From Bradyrhizobium liaoningense (GTDB lineage: Bacteria > Pseudomonadota > Alphaproteobacteria > Rhizobiales > Xanthobacteraceae): a stretch of DNA of 64,000 nt. The notes under the pieces are model-generated. The model worked only from the letters and a program-made list of their open reading frames with translations. It was not told the DNA's origin and searched no databases. The stretch covers positions 248,001 through 312,000 of the forward strand of contig NZ_JAFCJS010000005.1 of assembly GCF_018130825.1 (NCBI RefSeq). Reading direction: 5' to 3'. Made by a program: the position numbers and the translations under genes. This document shows positions 32,668-43,064 of the stretch, one piece after another. The stretch's first letter is position 1. Each line of letters begins with the position of its first letter.

Positions 32668-34977
32668 ATGGCGGCTCCCATCAAGTTCGGCGTTGGCCAA
32701 AGCGTGCTGCGCAAGGAGGATGACGCGCTCATCCGCGGCAAGGGTCGCTATACCGACGATTATGCGCCGCAGGCCGCGCTCCGCTGCTTGATGCTGCGTT
32801 CGCCGCATGCGCATGCCAAATACGCCATCGATGCGAGCCGCGCCCGCAGCCTGCCCGGCGTCGCGCTGATCCTGACCGCCGACGACGTCAAGGATCTCGG
32901 CAATCTGCCCTGCCTGTTCAATCTCGAGACCGATCCGTTCACCGGCCCGCCTTACCCGATCCTCGCCAAGGACGAGGTGCGTCATGTCGGCGATTCCATC
33001 GCCTTCGTCGTCGCCGAGACCATCGACCAGGCCCGCGACGCGATCGAGGCGATCGAGGTCAAATGGAGCCCGCTGCCGGCGGTGACCGGCGTCGTCAACG
33101 CCGTGAAGAAGGGCGCGCCGCAGGTCTGGCCGGACAAGGCCGGCAACGTGCTGTTCGACGTCTCGATCGGCGACAAGGCCGCGACGGAAGCCGCCTTTGC
33201 CAAGGCGCATGCGGTGGCCGAAATCTCCATCGTCAATCCGCGCGTGGTCGCAAGCTTCATGGAGACGCGGGCGGCGGTCTGCGAATACGACGCCAAGCGC
33301 GACCATCTGACGCTGACGGTCGGCAGCCAGGGCAGCCATCGCCTGCGCGACATCCTCTGCCAGAACGTGCTCAACATCCCCACCGACAAGATGCGGGTGA
33401 TCTGCCCCGACGTCGGCGGCGGTTTTGGTACGAAGCTGTTTCCGTACCGCGAATACGCCCTGATGGCGGTCGCGGCGCGCAAGCTGAAGAAGGTGGTGAA
33501 ATGGGCGGCCGACCGCTCCGAGCATTTCATGGGCGACGCGCAGGGCCGCGACAACGTCACCACCGCGAAGATGGCGCTGACTGAAGACGGCAAATTCCTC
33601 GCCATGGATTGCGACCTGATGGGCGACATGGGCGCGTATCTCTCGACCTTCGGGCCCTACATCCCGCATGGCGGCGCCGGCATGCTGCCGGGCCTCTACG
33701 ACATCCAGGCCTTCCACTGCCGGGTGCGCACCATCTTCACCCACAGCGTGCCGGTCGATGCCTATCGTGGTGCGGGCCGGCCCGAGGCGGCCTACGTGAT
33801 CGAGCGCCTGGTCGACGCCTGCGCGCGAAAACTCGACATGACGCCGGACGCGATCCGCCGCAAGAATTTCATCCAGCCCAAGGCGCTGCCCTACAAGACC
33901 GCCACCGGCAAGGTCTACGATTCCGGCGACTTCGCCGCGCATCTCAAGCGCGCGATGGAGATCGCGGAATGGAAGGAATTTCCCAAGCGCGCCAAGGTGG
34001 CCAAGAAGGGCGGCCTGATCCGCGGCATCGGGCTCGCGAGCTATGTCGAGATCTGCGGCGTGATGGGTGAGGAGACGGCCAATGTCCGCCTCGATCCCAA
34101 TGGCGACGTTACCGTCCTGATCGGCACACAGTCGAGCGGGCAGGGCCACCAGACCGCCTATGCGCAAATCGTTGCCGAGCAATTCGGCGTCGCGCCCGAG
34201 CGCGTCCACATCCGCCAGGGCGACACCGACGAGATCGCAACGGGCCTCGGCACCGGTGGGTCGGCCTCGATTCCCACCGGCGGCGTCTGTGTGGAGCGTG
34301 CTGCGGACGAGCTGGGCAAGAAGCTGAAGGAGCTTGCCGCGCAGGCGCTCGAAGCCAGCGCCGGCGACCTCGAGATCACCGACGGTGTGGTCCGCATTTC
34401 CGGCACCGACCGCTCGATCTCCTTCGCCGATCTCGCCAAGCGGCCCGGCGCCGATCCATCGAAGCTGAATGGCAGCGCGACCTTCGCCAGTGCCGACGGC
34501 ACCTATCCGAACGGCACGCATCTGGCGGAGGTCGAAATCGATCCGGCCACCGGCATCATCAAGATCGTCAATTACGTGATCGTCGACGATTTCGGCAAGA
34601 CGCTCAATCCGCTGCTGCTGGCGGGCCAGGTCCATGGCGGCGCCATGCAGGGCATCGGCCAGGCGCTGATGGAGCAGGTGGTCTATGGGCCGACCGACGG
34701 CCAGCTCATCACCGCCACCTACATGGACTACGCGCTGCCGCGCGCGGCCGATGGTCCCGCCTTCGTGTTCGAGACCCACAACATCCCCTGCAAGACCAAT
34801 CCGCTGGGGGTGAAGGGGGCGGGCGAGGCCGGCGCGATCGGTTCCTGTCCGGCGATCGTCAACGCCATCGTCGACGCCCTCTGGCGCGAATACAAGATCG
34901 ACCACATCGACATGCCGGCAACCCCGGAGCGGGTGTGGATCGCCATCAGCGAGCACCATCGCCGCCACAGCCTCTAA
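32668..34977 (+). CDS. Molybdenum hydroxylase large subunit (xanthine/aldehyde dehydrogenase family)
   Basis: A 769-aa molybdopterin-binding subunit (CoxL/XdhB-like). It has the N-terminal substrate/entry domain VGQSVLRKEDDALIRGKGRYTDD, the Moco-binding DVGGGFGTKLFPYREYALM, the active-site loop PVDAYRGAGRPEAAYVIE and GTQSSGQGHQTAYAQI. Near the C-terminus is GVKGAGEAGAIG, whose Glu is the catalytic base. The loop is AYRGAGR, the aldehyde/aromatic oxidoreductase type, not the AYRCSFR of form I CO dehydrogenase. The usual FAD (CoxM) and 2Fe-2S (CoxS) subunit genes are absent on both sides, so it is an orphan. Two c-type cytochromes lie nearby. ATG 32668 fits the family N-terminus. Confidence 0.9.
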   Translation: MAAPIKFGVGQSVLRKEDDALIRGKGRYTDDYAPQAALRCLMLRSPHAHAKYAIDASRARSLPGVALILTADDVKDLGNLPCLFNLETDPFTGPPYPILAKDEVRHVGDSIAFVVAETIDQARDAIEAIEVKWSPLPAVTGVVNAVKKGAPQVWPDKAGNVLFDVSIGDKAATEAAFAKAHAVAEISIVNPRVVASFMETRAAVCEYDAKRDHLTLTVGSQGSHRLRDILCQNVLNIPTDKMRVICPDVGGGFGTKLFPYREYALMAVAARKLKKVVKWAADRSEHFMGDAQGRDNVTTAKMALTEDGKFLAMDCDLMGDMGAYLSTFGPYIPHGGAGMLPGLYDIQAFHCRVRTIFTHSVPVDAYRGAGRPEAAYVIERLVDACARKLDMTPDAIRRKNFIQPKALPYKTATGKVYDSGDFAAHLKRAMEIAEWKEFPKRAKVAKKGGLIRGIGLASYVEICGVMGEETANVRLDPNGDVTVLIGTQSSGQGHQTAYAQIVAEQFGVAPERVHIRQGDTDEIATGLGTGGSASIPTGGVCVERAADELGKKLKELAAQALEASAGDLEITDGVVRISGTDRSISFADLAKRPGADPSKLNGSATFASADGTYPNGTHLAEVEIDPATGIIKIVNYVIVDDFGKTLNPLLLAGQVHGGAMQGIGQALMEQVVYGPTDGQLITATYMDYALPRAADGPAFVFETHNIPCKTNPLGVKGAGEAGAIGSCPAIVNAIVDALWREYKIDHIDMPATPERVWIAISEHHRRHSL

Positions 34978-34978
34978 A

Positions 34979-35077
34979 GCACGATGAGATTTGGACGAAT
35001 CGTCATCGCGCTTTAGGTTGTTGTTTACGCATGATCTTTCCGGAAAACCGCTTCGCACTTTTCCGGATCATGCTTTA
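34979..35077. repeat. Roughly 100-bp dispersed repeat, copy 1
   Basis: The segment carries a long hairpin (GCATGATC TTTCCGGAAAA...TTTTCCGGATCATGC) preceded by GATGAGATTTGGACGAATCGTCATCGCGC. The same element, inverted and about 90 percent alike by eye, is at 48724-48826. It is a Bradyrhizobium-type intergenic repeat. The rest of the gap to 35205 shows nothing else. Confidence 0.85.
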
Positions 35078-35205
35078 GACCCGATCTCCGCGCGCACGGG
35101 AATAAACGCGCCGCGCGGGGTTCTACCCTTGATGGGGCCCGGCTTCCCCTGAAGCCGGTGCAGTCTCATTTCCCTGAACGTCTCGAGAGCCGGAGAAACG
35201 GACCA

Positions 35206-35655
35206 ATGAAACGGACGATGATTGTCGCGGGCGCCCTCCTGCTGGGCGCGGGCGCCGTCATGGCGCAACAGGAGATTGCCGTCCAGCAGGACAATCTGAT
35301 GCGCGCGATCGCCAAGAACCAGTATGGCGTCATCCAGAAGATGACGAAGGGCGATATCCCCTTCGACAAGAAAGCCGCCGATCAGGCCATCGCCAACATC
35401 GAGGCCGATGTTGCCAAGATCGCCAAGACCTTCGAGGTCAATCCCAAGCAGGATGTCGTCGACGCGACCTATGGCGCCTCGCCGAAGGTCTGGCAGAACA
35501 AGGCCGATTTCGACTCCAAGATCCCGCCGGTGCAGAAGGCGATCGCCGACGTCAAAGGCAAGATCACCGATCTCGCGAGCCTGAAGGCCGCCTATACCTC
35601 GATCAACGACCGCTGCAGCGATTGTCACGAAACCTATCGCGTGAAGTTGAAGTAA
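35206..35655 (+). CDS. c556/c'-type monoheme cytochrome c (class II)
   Basis: A 149-aa periplasmic cytochrome of four-helix-bundle type. The signal peptide is MKRTMIVAGALLLGAGAVMA (cleaved before QQE), and the heme-binding CSDCH lies at the extreme C-terminus (CSDCHETYRVKLK), as in class II cytochromes c' and c556. ATG 35206 was chosen because it gives the signal peptide, with GGAGAAACGG upstream. It is likely an electron carrier; a link to the molybdenum hydroxylase 228 nt upstream is possible but not shown. A terminator follows. Confidence 0.9.
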   Translation: MKRTMIVAGALLLGAGAVMAQQEIAVQQDNLMRAIAKNQYGVIQKMTKGDIPFDKKAADQAIANIEADVAKIAKTFEVNPKQDVVDATYGASPKVWQNKADFDSKIPPVQKAIADVKGKITDLASLKAAYTSINDRCSDCHETYRVKLK

Positions 35656-35679
35656 CCGGGCGGAGAGGAATCAGTCGGG

Positions 35680-35708
35680 GGCGGTTGCGAAAGCAGCCGC
35701 CTTTTTTT
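35680..35708 (+). terminator. Rho-independent terminator after cytochrome c
   Basis: A 9-bp stem GGCGGTTGC / GCAGCCGCC (one G-U pair) with a GAAA tetraloop is followed by seven T residues. It separates the cytochrome gene from the PLP-enzyme leader. Confidence 0.9.
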
Positions 35709-35782
35709 GCGCGACCGCGAGTCGCAGCGCGGCAGAAATTCTGTGCGCAAGGCCTGACGGATCGCCGGCGAAGCGGCTATCT

Positions 35783-35850
35783 TTGCACCAACGGCCGTGG
35801 CGTTGATGCAAGTGACGCATCCTCCTCCCGACAGCCTCGTGACGTCGGGA
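35783..35850 (+). promoter_or_regulatory. Structured leader: two tandem hairpins upstream of PLP-enzyme gene
   Basis: Hairpin 1 (35783-35811) pairs TTGCACCAACG with CGTTGATGCAA (one mismatch) around a 7-nt loop. Hairpin 2 (35826-35850) pairs TCCCGAC with GTCGGGA around an 11-nt loop. Both lie in the gap between the terminator at 35708 and the ATG at 35895. The spacing suits an mRNA leader that controls a Cys/Met gene. It does not match the SAM-II pattern as I know it, so the class is unassigned. Confidence 0.4.
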
Positions 35851-35894
35851 GTTCCAACGCGCGGCGGGCAGCTGAAGCAACAGCGAGACAGGCC

Positions 35895-37178
35895 ATGGTA
35901 AAACCGTTCCCGTCGAAGACCCATATCGGCAACCATATGCTGCATCCGGAAACCCTGATGCTGACCTATGGCTATGATCCGCAATTGTCGGAAGGCGCCA
36001 TCAAGCCGCCGGTGTTCCTGACCTCGACCTTCGTGTTCAAGACCGCCGAAGACGGCCAGGACTTCTTCGATTATGTCGCCGGCCGGCGCGAGCCGCCGGA
36101 GGGCATGGGCGCGGGCCTCGTCTATTCGCGCTTCAACCACCCCAACAGCGAAATCGTCGAGGACAGGCTCGCGGTCTACGAGCGCACCGAGAGCTGCGCG
36201 CTGTTCTCCTCGGGCATGGCGGCGATCGCGACCACGATCCTCGCCTTCGTCCGCCCCGGCGACGTCATCCTGCACTCCCAGCCGCTCTATGGCGGCACGG
36301 AGACCCTGCTGACGAACACGCTGGCGCGCCTGTCGATCGGCGCGGTCGGCTTTGCCGACGGCATCGATGAAGCATCCGTCAGGCAGGCCTCGGAGCAGGC
36401 GATGGGCAAGGGCCGGGTGTCGATGATCCTGATCGAGACCCCGGCCAACCCGACCAATGGCCTCGTCGACATCGCCATGATCCGCCGCATCGCCGATTCC
36501 GTCGGCAAGGCCCAGGGTCACACGCCGATCATCGCCTGCGACAACACGCTGCTCGGCCCGGTGTTTCAGCGGCCGATCGAGCACGGCGCGGACCTGTCGC
36601 TGTATTCGCTGACGAAATATGTCGGCGGCCATTCCGACCTGATCGCGGGCGCCGCGCTCGGATCGAAGGCGATCATGAAGGGCATCAAGGCACTGCGCGG
36701 TGCGATCGGCACCCAGCTCGATCCGCATTCCTGCTGGATGATCAACCGTTCGCTGGAGACGCTGAGCCTGCGCATGGAAAAGGCCGATGCGAATGCGCGC
36801 CTGGTGGCGAGCTATCTGCGCGATCATCCGAAGGTCGCCAAGGTCCACTATCTCGGCCATCACGAGCAGGACTCAGCCCTGGGGCGCGTGTTCGCACAGC
36901 AATGCCTGGGGGCGGGATCGACCTTCTCGTTCGACATCGTCGGCGGCAAGGAGGCGGCGGCGAAATTCCTCAACGCGCTGCAGATCCTCAAGCTGGCGGT
37001 GAGCCTTGGCGGTACCGAGTCGCTTGCGAGCCTGCCGGCGACGATGACCCATTCCGGCGTTCCCGCCGAGATCCGCCGGAAGATCGGCGTGCTGGATTCC
37101 ACGATCCGATTGTCGATCGGGATCGAGAACCCGTCGGATCTGATCGCCGATCTCGCGCAGGCGCTGAACGCGGCTTGA
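35895..37178 (+). CDS. Cystathionine gamma-synthase family PLP-dependent enzyme
   Basis: A 427-aa member of the Cys/Met metabolism PLP family (gamma-synthase, gamma-lyase, O-acylhomoserine sulfhydrylase). Seen are YSRFNHPNSEIVEDRLAVYE, SSGMAAIATTILAF, LYGGTETLL, ETPANPTNGLVDI, the PLP-contacting Asp216 in ACDNTLLGP, and the Schiff-base Lys241 in SLTKYVGGHSD. The N-terminal insert FDYVAGRREPPEGMGAG is characteristic of a subgroup whose exact reaction is not fixed. ATG 35895 begins MVKPFPSKTH; the frame runs open upstream through the leader but lacks family similarity. Role: sulfur amino-acid metabolism. Confidence 0.88.
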   Translation: MVKPFPSKTHIGNHMLHPETLMLTYGYDPQLSEGAIKPPVFLTSTFVFKTAEDGQDFFDYVAGRREPPEGMGAGLVYSRFNHPNSEIVEDRLAVYERTESCALFSSGMAAIATTILAFVRPGDVILHSQPLYGGTETLLTNTLARLSIGAVGFADGIDEASVRQASEQAMGKGRVSMILIETPANPTNGLVDIAMIRRIADSVGKAQGHTPIIACDNTLLGPVFQRPIEHGADLSLYSLTKYVGGHSDLIAGAALGSKAIMKGIKALRGAIGTQLDPHSCWMINRSLETLSLRMEKADANARLVASYLRDHPKVAKVHYLGHHEQDSALGRVFAQQCLGAGSTFSFDIVGGKEAAAKFLNALQILKLAVSLGGTESLASLPATMTHSGVPAEIRRKIGVLDSTIRLSIGIENPSDLIADLAQALNAA

Positions 37179-37187
37179 GCGAGGAGC

Positions 37188-37559
37188 TCAAAGCGGATTG
37201 GAGGCGCGGCACGCCGACATGATCGCCGCGGCAGCCTCGTTGCTCTGCGCGCCCGAGAGCTGCCGCACGAGGCAGACGTAATAGCCCTTGCTGGATGCGT
37301 TCAACAGGGAGTCGCCGTTGACGACGAGCCAGTTGCAGGCGGAACGGATGTACTGCACCGCAAGGGGCGAACGCGTATCGCGGATGGCGGACAGCTCGCA
37401 TTGCGCCTGCTTCTCCATGTCGCTCTGCGCCAGGACAGGTGCGGAGAACGAAAGCAGCGTTGCCGCAGCGACGAGGCCTGCCAGAACATGCGAGGGCCCG
37501 CGCGCCCTTCCTGGACTGGCGTTGTCGGGCCGATCGAGAACGCTGGAAACAAGCCGCAC
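37188..37559 (-). CDS. Hypothetical secreted protein with four cysteines
   Basis: A 123-aa protein with GTG start (GGGAAGTGG upstream). A basic N-region and hydrophobic stretch (HVLAGLVAAATLLSFSAPVLAQ, residues 24-45) form a signal peptide with AxA-type cleavage. The mature 78 residues contain four Cys (QCEL, SACNW, YVCLV, SACRA), probably two disulfides. I do not recognise the family. It converges on the PLP-enzyme gene with 9 nt between stops. Confidence 0.65.
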   Translation of the reverse strand: MRLVSSVLDRPDNASPGRARGPSHVLAGLVAAATLLSFSAPVLAQSDMEKQAQCELSAIRDTRSPLAVQYIRSACNWLVVNGDSLLNASSKGYYVCLVRQLSGAQSNEAAAAIMSACRASNPL

Positions 37560-37722
37560 GGTGCCACTTCCCGAGATGGATGGTGCCGAAGTTTACGGCG
37601 GAACGCGCGAGGCTGGCAAGGCACGAGCGCGGACGTTGCCGGATCGTCCTCCGCCACGAATCGAAAAGGCCGGACGCTCCCTCCTTGCGTCCGGCCTTTC
37701 CGCGACGAAGCCGCGTTGTCGC

Positions 37723-37774
37723 TTACTTCGTCAACCTATTTCGTCACTCTATTTCGTTACCCTATTTTGTCACT
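37723..37774. repeat. Four 13-bp tandem repeats at the 3' end of the CHRD gene
   Basis: Four head-to-tail 13-bp units, 37723-37735, 37736-37748, 37749-37761 and 37762-37774, are near-copies of CTATTTCGTCACT. Read on the minus strand, the first unit is the last codons and stop of the CHRD gene (Val-Thr-Lys-TAG). The other three are diverged copies of that end, lying just downstream. Confidence 0.85.
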
Positions 37775-38181
37775 TGGCCGCGAATCTCGCCGCCCGGGTT
37801 CGCCGCCGTGTGGATGTTGATGTAGTACTTGCCGGCGAGCAGGTCGGCGGCCTGCGCGTCGGTGAGCGTCGCTTCGCCCTTGACCGGGCTCGCGCCCGCA
37901 TTCGCGATCGGGACCGCAACGCCGGCGTTCTTGCCGGCTTCGGCGGGGCCGTGGAAATGCGCGGCGGTGGCAGCACCGGAGAGACCGGAATAGGTGACGG
38001 TCCACGACAGCTTCTTGCTGGCGGCGTCATAGTCGAGCTCGGCCGTTCCGGTGCCGCTGCTGGTGTTGGCGGGCACTTCGGCTTTGCCGTCCAGCGTCGC
38101 CTTCAGTTTCTCCGCGCTTGCCGGGGCGGCGAACGCAACGGCAGCTCCGAGTGCCAGTGTGGCAAAAACGGCTTTGGTCAT
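37762..38181 (-). CDS. CHRD domain-containing secreted protein
   Basis: A 139-aa periplasmic or exported protein. The signal peptide (MTKAVFATLALGAAVAFAAPASA) is followed by one CHRD domain: KATLDGKAEVP, GTGTAELDYDAASKKLSWTV, AAHFHGPAEAGKNA and YYINIHTAANPGGEIRGQV. CHRD domains are found in chordin and in many bacterial secreted proteins; the bacterial role is unknown. The conserved HFHG and NIHT-NPGGEIRG elements are intact. It is monocistronic, and its 3' end is tandemly duplicated (see repeat). Confidence 0.92.
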   Translation of the reverse strand: MTKAVFATLALGAAVAFAAPASAEKLKATLDGKAEVPANTSSGTGTAELDYDAASKKLSWTVTYSGLSGAATAAHFHGPAEAGKNAGVAVPIANAGASPVKGEATLTDAQAADLLAGKYYINIHTAANPGGEIRGQVTK

Positions 38182-38335
38182 GGGTCTCTCCCTGTTGACG
38201 CCTGATTGCTGTCAATCTCCAAACAGTACGTTCTGCAGTTTATTCCCGTATTACAGCCGGACCATTTAAAATATTCGTGGCTGGATCGGGCCGGGCATGA
38301 CCCTTAAGTTCGCGCGCTCACGATGGAATGATTGA

Positions 38336-39259
38336 ATGCTGCGTCGAACTATACTTGCCGCCCTGATCGCCGCCGTCGCGGCGTTCGGCCTCTATTGGTG
38401 GTTGACCGCCCCGGCGGCGCTGGCCGTGCCGGCACCGACACGCGCCCCCGATCTCGCCAACGGGCAGGAGCTGTTCAACGCCGGCGGCTGCTCGTCCTGT
38501 CATGCTGTGCCCAATCAGCCCGATCGGCTGCAGCTCGGCGGCGGCCTCGCGCTCGGCTCGCCGTTCGGGACGTTCTACGCCCCCAATATTTCCCCCGATC
38601 CGACCGACGGGATCGGCCGGTGGAGCGAGGCTGATTTCGTCAACGCCGTGATGCGCGGCATCTCGCCCGAGGGCACGCACTACTTCCCGGCGTTTCCCTA
38701 CACGTCCTATCATCTGGCTGACATCGACGACGTCCGCGATCTCTTCGCCTATCTGAAGACGCTGCCGCCGGTATCAGGCAGAGTGCGCGATCACGCGCTG
38801 CCGTTTCCGTTCAACATCCGCCGCAATGTCGGCATCTGGAAACGGCTGTTCATGGACACCGGGCCGTTCGTCGCGGACGCTTCACGCTCGCCGCAATGGA
38901 ATCGCGGGGCCTATCTCGTGAACGGCTTCGGCCATTGCGCCGAATGCCACAGCCCGCGCAATCTGCTCGGCGGCGTCATCACGGCGCAGCGCTTCGCCGG
39001 CGGCCCCAATCCGGAAGGAAAGGGCTGGGTGCCGAACATCACGCAGCAGGGCATCGGTAGCTGGAGCGAGAAGGATATCGCCGATTTCCTCGAGACCGGC
39101 GACATGCCCGAGGGCGACAGCGCCTCGGGCGCGATGCGGCCGGTGATCAAGAATCTGGCGCAACTGACCGCGGAAGATCGCGCCGCGATGGCCGCTTATC
39201 TGAAGTCGCTGACACCGGTGCAGGGACCGACGCCGCCCAAGCGCAAGGAGGGCGGCTAG
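38336..39259 (+). CDS. Diheme cytochrome c (alcohol/aldehyde dehydrogenase-type electron acceptor)
   Basis: A 307-aa periplasmic cytochrome with an uncleaved N-terminal anchor or signal (RRTILAALIAAVAAFGLYWWLT). It has two heme sites, CSSCH (about residues 53-57) and CAECH (about 202-206), each in its own cytochrome c domain. Conserved stretches are FGTFYAPNISPDPTDGIGRW and GWVPNITQQGIGSWSEKDIA, as in the gluconate/alcohol dehydrogenase cytochrome family. It has no dehydrogenase gene directly beside it; the orphan molybdenum hydroxylase at 32.7 kb is the nearest possible partner (inference). Confidence 0.9.
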   Translation: MLRRTILAALIAAVAAFGLYWWLTAPAALAVPAPTRAPDLANGQELFNAGGCSSCHAVPNQPDRLQLGGGLALGSPFGTFYAPNISPDPTDGIGRWSEADFVNAVMRGISPEGTHYFPAFPYTSYHLADIDDVRDLFAYLKTLPPVSGRVRDHALPFPFNIRRNVGIWKRLFMDTGPFVADASRSPQWNRGAYLVNGFGHCAECHSPRNLLGGVITAQRFAGGPNPEGKGWVPNITQQGIGSWSEKDIADFLETGDMPEGDSASGAMRPVIKNLAQLTAEDRAAMAAYLKSLTPVQGPTPPKRKEGG

Positions 39260-39269
39260 CCAGCGAGCT

Positions 39270-39515
39270 CTAGCCCGTGCCGAACGCCTTGAAGGTGATG
39301 ATGGTGAGGGTGTCCTGGATGCCCGGCAGCACCTGCACCTTCTCGTTGACGAAGTGGCCGATGTCGGTGTCCTTGTCGACGTAGAACTTCACCAGCAAAT
39401 CATATTGGCCGGCGGTCGAGTAGATCTCGGAGGCGATCTCGGCTTCGGCGAGCGCATTGGCGACCGTATAGGACTGGCCGAGCTTGCATTTGATCTGGAC
39501 GAAAAAGGGAACCAT
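39270..39515 (-). CDS. Stand-alone Lrp/AsnC ligand-binding (RAM) domain protein
   Basis: An 81-aa protein that is only the C-terminal effector-binding domain of Lrp/AsnC regulators (VPFFVQIKCKLGQSYTVANAL ... GQYDLLVKFYVDKDTDIGHFV ... TLTIITFKAFG) with no helix-turn-helix. Such SraA-like proteins form ring oligomers and bind amino acids or similar small ligands; their role is unclear. ATG 39515 has GGAGTGACTGCA upstream. It lies 96 nt downstream of the ETR-type kinase gene on the same strand. Confidence 0.85.
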   Translation of the reverse strand: MVPFFVQIKCKLGQSYTVANALAEAEIASEIYSTAGQYDLLVKFYVDKDTDIGHFVNEKVQVLPGIQDTLTIITFKAFGTG

Positions 39516-39611
39516 TGCAGTCACTCCGAAAGCGCATCTGGCGGCTAATAGGCCAAAACCGGGGTGGCTTGGCAAGCGAACTTGCCGCCTTGCGGTTGCC
39601 GGGGGGCGCCT

Positions 39612-41588
<1,977 letters not shown>

Positions 41589-41866
41589 GATTGGGTTCCC
41601 GAGAGGATTGCGCGCCGGGGCTGGCCCGCAACATGGCGTTGTGGACGAATCCACGGGCCAACCTCTCATTCATCGGAATCGATGCCAAGGCCATGCCGAG
41701 GTCCTATGTTGGCGGAATGTGCACGGTTGCGGGAAGACACGCGGTCCGGTCGAGGTCGCTCTGTGCTTGATTCGCTGGCCCCATCCCACGGCCCGGCTTG
41801 CTGGCCCATCGGTGGCGCGCTAGGACAGGGCATGGCGGTGTCCCTCTCAAACGAATGTACCCGGCG

Positions 41867-42667
41867 ATGACGACCCCGGTCGCTCTCACCATTGCCGGCT
41901 CGGATTCCAGCGGCGGCGCCGGCATCCAGGCCGATCTGAAGACCTTTGCGGCGTTCGGCGTCTACGGCGCCTCCGTGATCGCGGCGCTGACGGCGCAGAA
42001 CACGCGCGGCGTCACCGGCATTCACGCCGTGCCGGCCGAGTTCGTCACCGCGCAGATCGATGCGGTCTTCTCCGATCTCGACATCGGCGCAGTGAAGATC
42101 GGCATGGTCGGCCAGGCCGACAGCATCGATGCGATCGCGGCCGCGCTGTCGCGCTGGAAGCCGCGCCACATCGTGCTCGATCCCGTGATGGTGGCGACGT
42201 CGGGCGACCGCCTGCTGGCGTCCGAAGCCGTTGACGCCTTGCACACGAGACTGCTGCCGCTGGCCTCGGTGATCACGCCGAACCTGCCGGAGGCCGCGGC
42301 TCTGCTCGGCGAGCACATTGCGGCGAGCGAGGCCGAGATCGAAGCCCAGGGGCGCCGGCTGCTGGCGCTCGGCTGCAGCGCGGTCCTGATCAAGGGCGGG
42401 CACGGCGATGGCGCCGAGAGCATCGACTATCTCGTCACCTCCGGACACACGACCGCGCTCGCCGCGCCGCGCGTTGCAACCCGCAACACCCATGGCACCG
42501 GCTGCTCACTGTCCTCGGCGGTCGCCGCGGGGCTCGCCAAGGGTGAGAACCTTGAAAACGCCGTGCGCAACGCCAAGGCCTGGATCAGCGCGGCGATCGC
42601 GGCCGCCGACCGCTTCAGCGTCGGCCACGGCCATGGGCCGATCCATCATTTCCACAAATTTTACTGA
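41867..42667 (+). CDS. thiD: Hydroxymethylpyrimidine/phosphomethylpyrimidine kinase
   Basis: A 266-aa cytosolic ribokinase-fold enzyme that phosphorylates HMP and HMP-P in thiamine synthesis. It has VALTIAGSDSSGGAGIQADLKTF (5-27), YGASVIAALTAQNT, the conserved VITPNLPEAAALLG, and the catalytic anion hole NTHGTGCSLSSAVAAGLAKG. No other thi gene is adjacent, and no TPP riboswitch is evident in the 278-nt gap upstream. ATG 41867 begins MTTPVALTIAG; the longer open frame is not family-like. Confidence 0.94.
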   Translation: MTTPVALTIAGSDSSGGAGIQADLKTFAAFGVYGASVIAALTAQNTRGVTGIHAVPAEFVTAQIDAVFSDLDIGAVKIGMVGQADSIDAIAAALSRWKPRHIVLDPVMVATSGDRLLASEAVDALHTRLLPLASVITPNLPEAAALLGEHIAASEAEIEAQGRRLLALGCSAVLIKGGHGDGAESIDYLVTSGHTTALAAPRVATRNTHGTGCSLSSAVAAGLAKGENLENAVRNAKAWISAAIAAADRFSVGHGHGPIHHFHKFY

Positions 42668-43064
42668 TGGCGTCCCGCTCTTACCCTCCCCTGGAGGGGG
42701 AGGGTCGCTGCGCATGCAGCGAAGCGGAATGCGCAGCGGGGTGGGGTGACGGTCTCTCCACCTCGAACAGTGCCCGCGTGGAGAGATCACCCCACCCCGC
42801 TCGCGCTGCGCGCGATCGACCACGGGCGAGCTACGCTCGTCCCGGACCCCTCCAGGGGAGGGTAAGAGCCGACCGAGCCAAATTTCATCATCCTCGTTGC
42901 AGTTCCGGAGTCTTGCGGGCGCCGCTGCGGCGCCATGTCGCCTGATTGTCGCATGCGACTGATATTCGCGGGGAGGGCGAGGCAAGGCGTGATTCGTATT
43001 TGAAGGTGCCTCAAGGGTTCAATCGGTCATCCCCCTGTCACGGGACATTGTTACAGGCTGGCGC
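42668..43064. other. Gene-free 397-nt stretch holding a palindromic repeat
   Basis: The first half is a palindromic repeat element (42679-42868, listed separately). The remainder up to the metallophosphatase gene shows no ORF of recognised family and must contain its promoter. Confidence 0.6.
42679..42868. repeat. Intergenic palindromic repeat (TACCCTCCCCTGGAGG family)
   Basis: The ends are inverted copies: CTTACCCTCCCCTGGAGG at the left and CCTCCAGGGGAGGGTAAG at the right. Nested inside are GGGGTGGGGTGA...TCACCCCACCCC and TCTCCAC...GTGGAGA. It is related in design to the element at 29425-29571. Confidence 0.8.

Noticed and set aside
32596..35058. 820-codon minus-strand open frame opposite the molybdenum hydroxylase
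   Set aside because: The plus-strand gene has full family motifs along its whole length; the antisense product shows none and has the low-complexity composition of a GC3 shadow.
35700..35894. SAM-II riboswitch before the cystathionine gamma-synthase family gene
   Set aside because: The two hairpins do not show the SAM-II pseudoknot arrangement or its conserved loop sequence as I remember it. Kept only as an unassigned structured leader.
42679..42868. CRISPR-like array
   Set aside because: The repeats are inverted arms of one palindromic element, not regularly spaced direct repeats with unique spacers. No cas genes are present.
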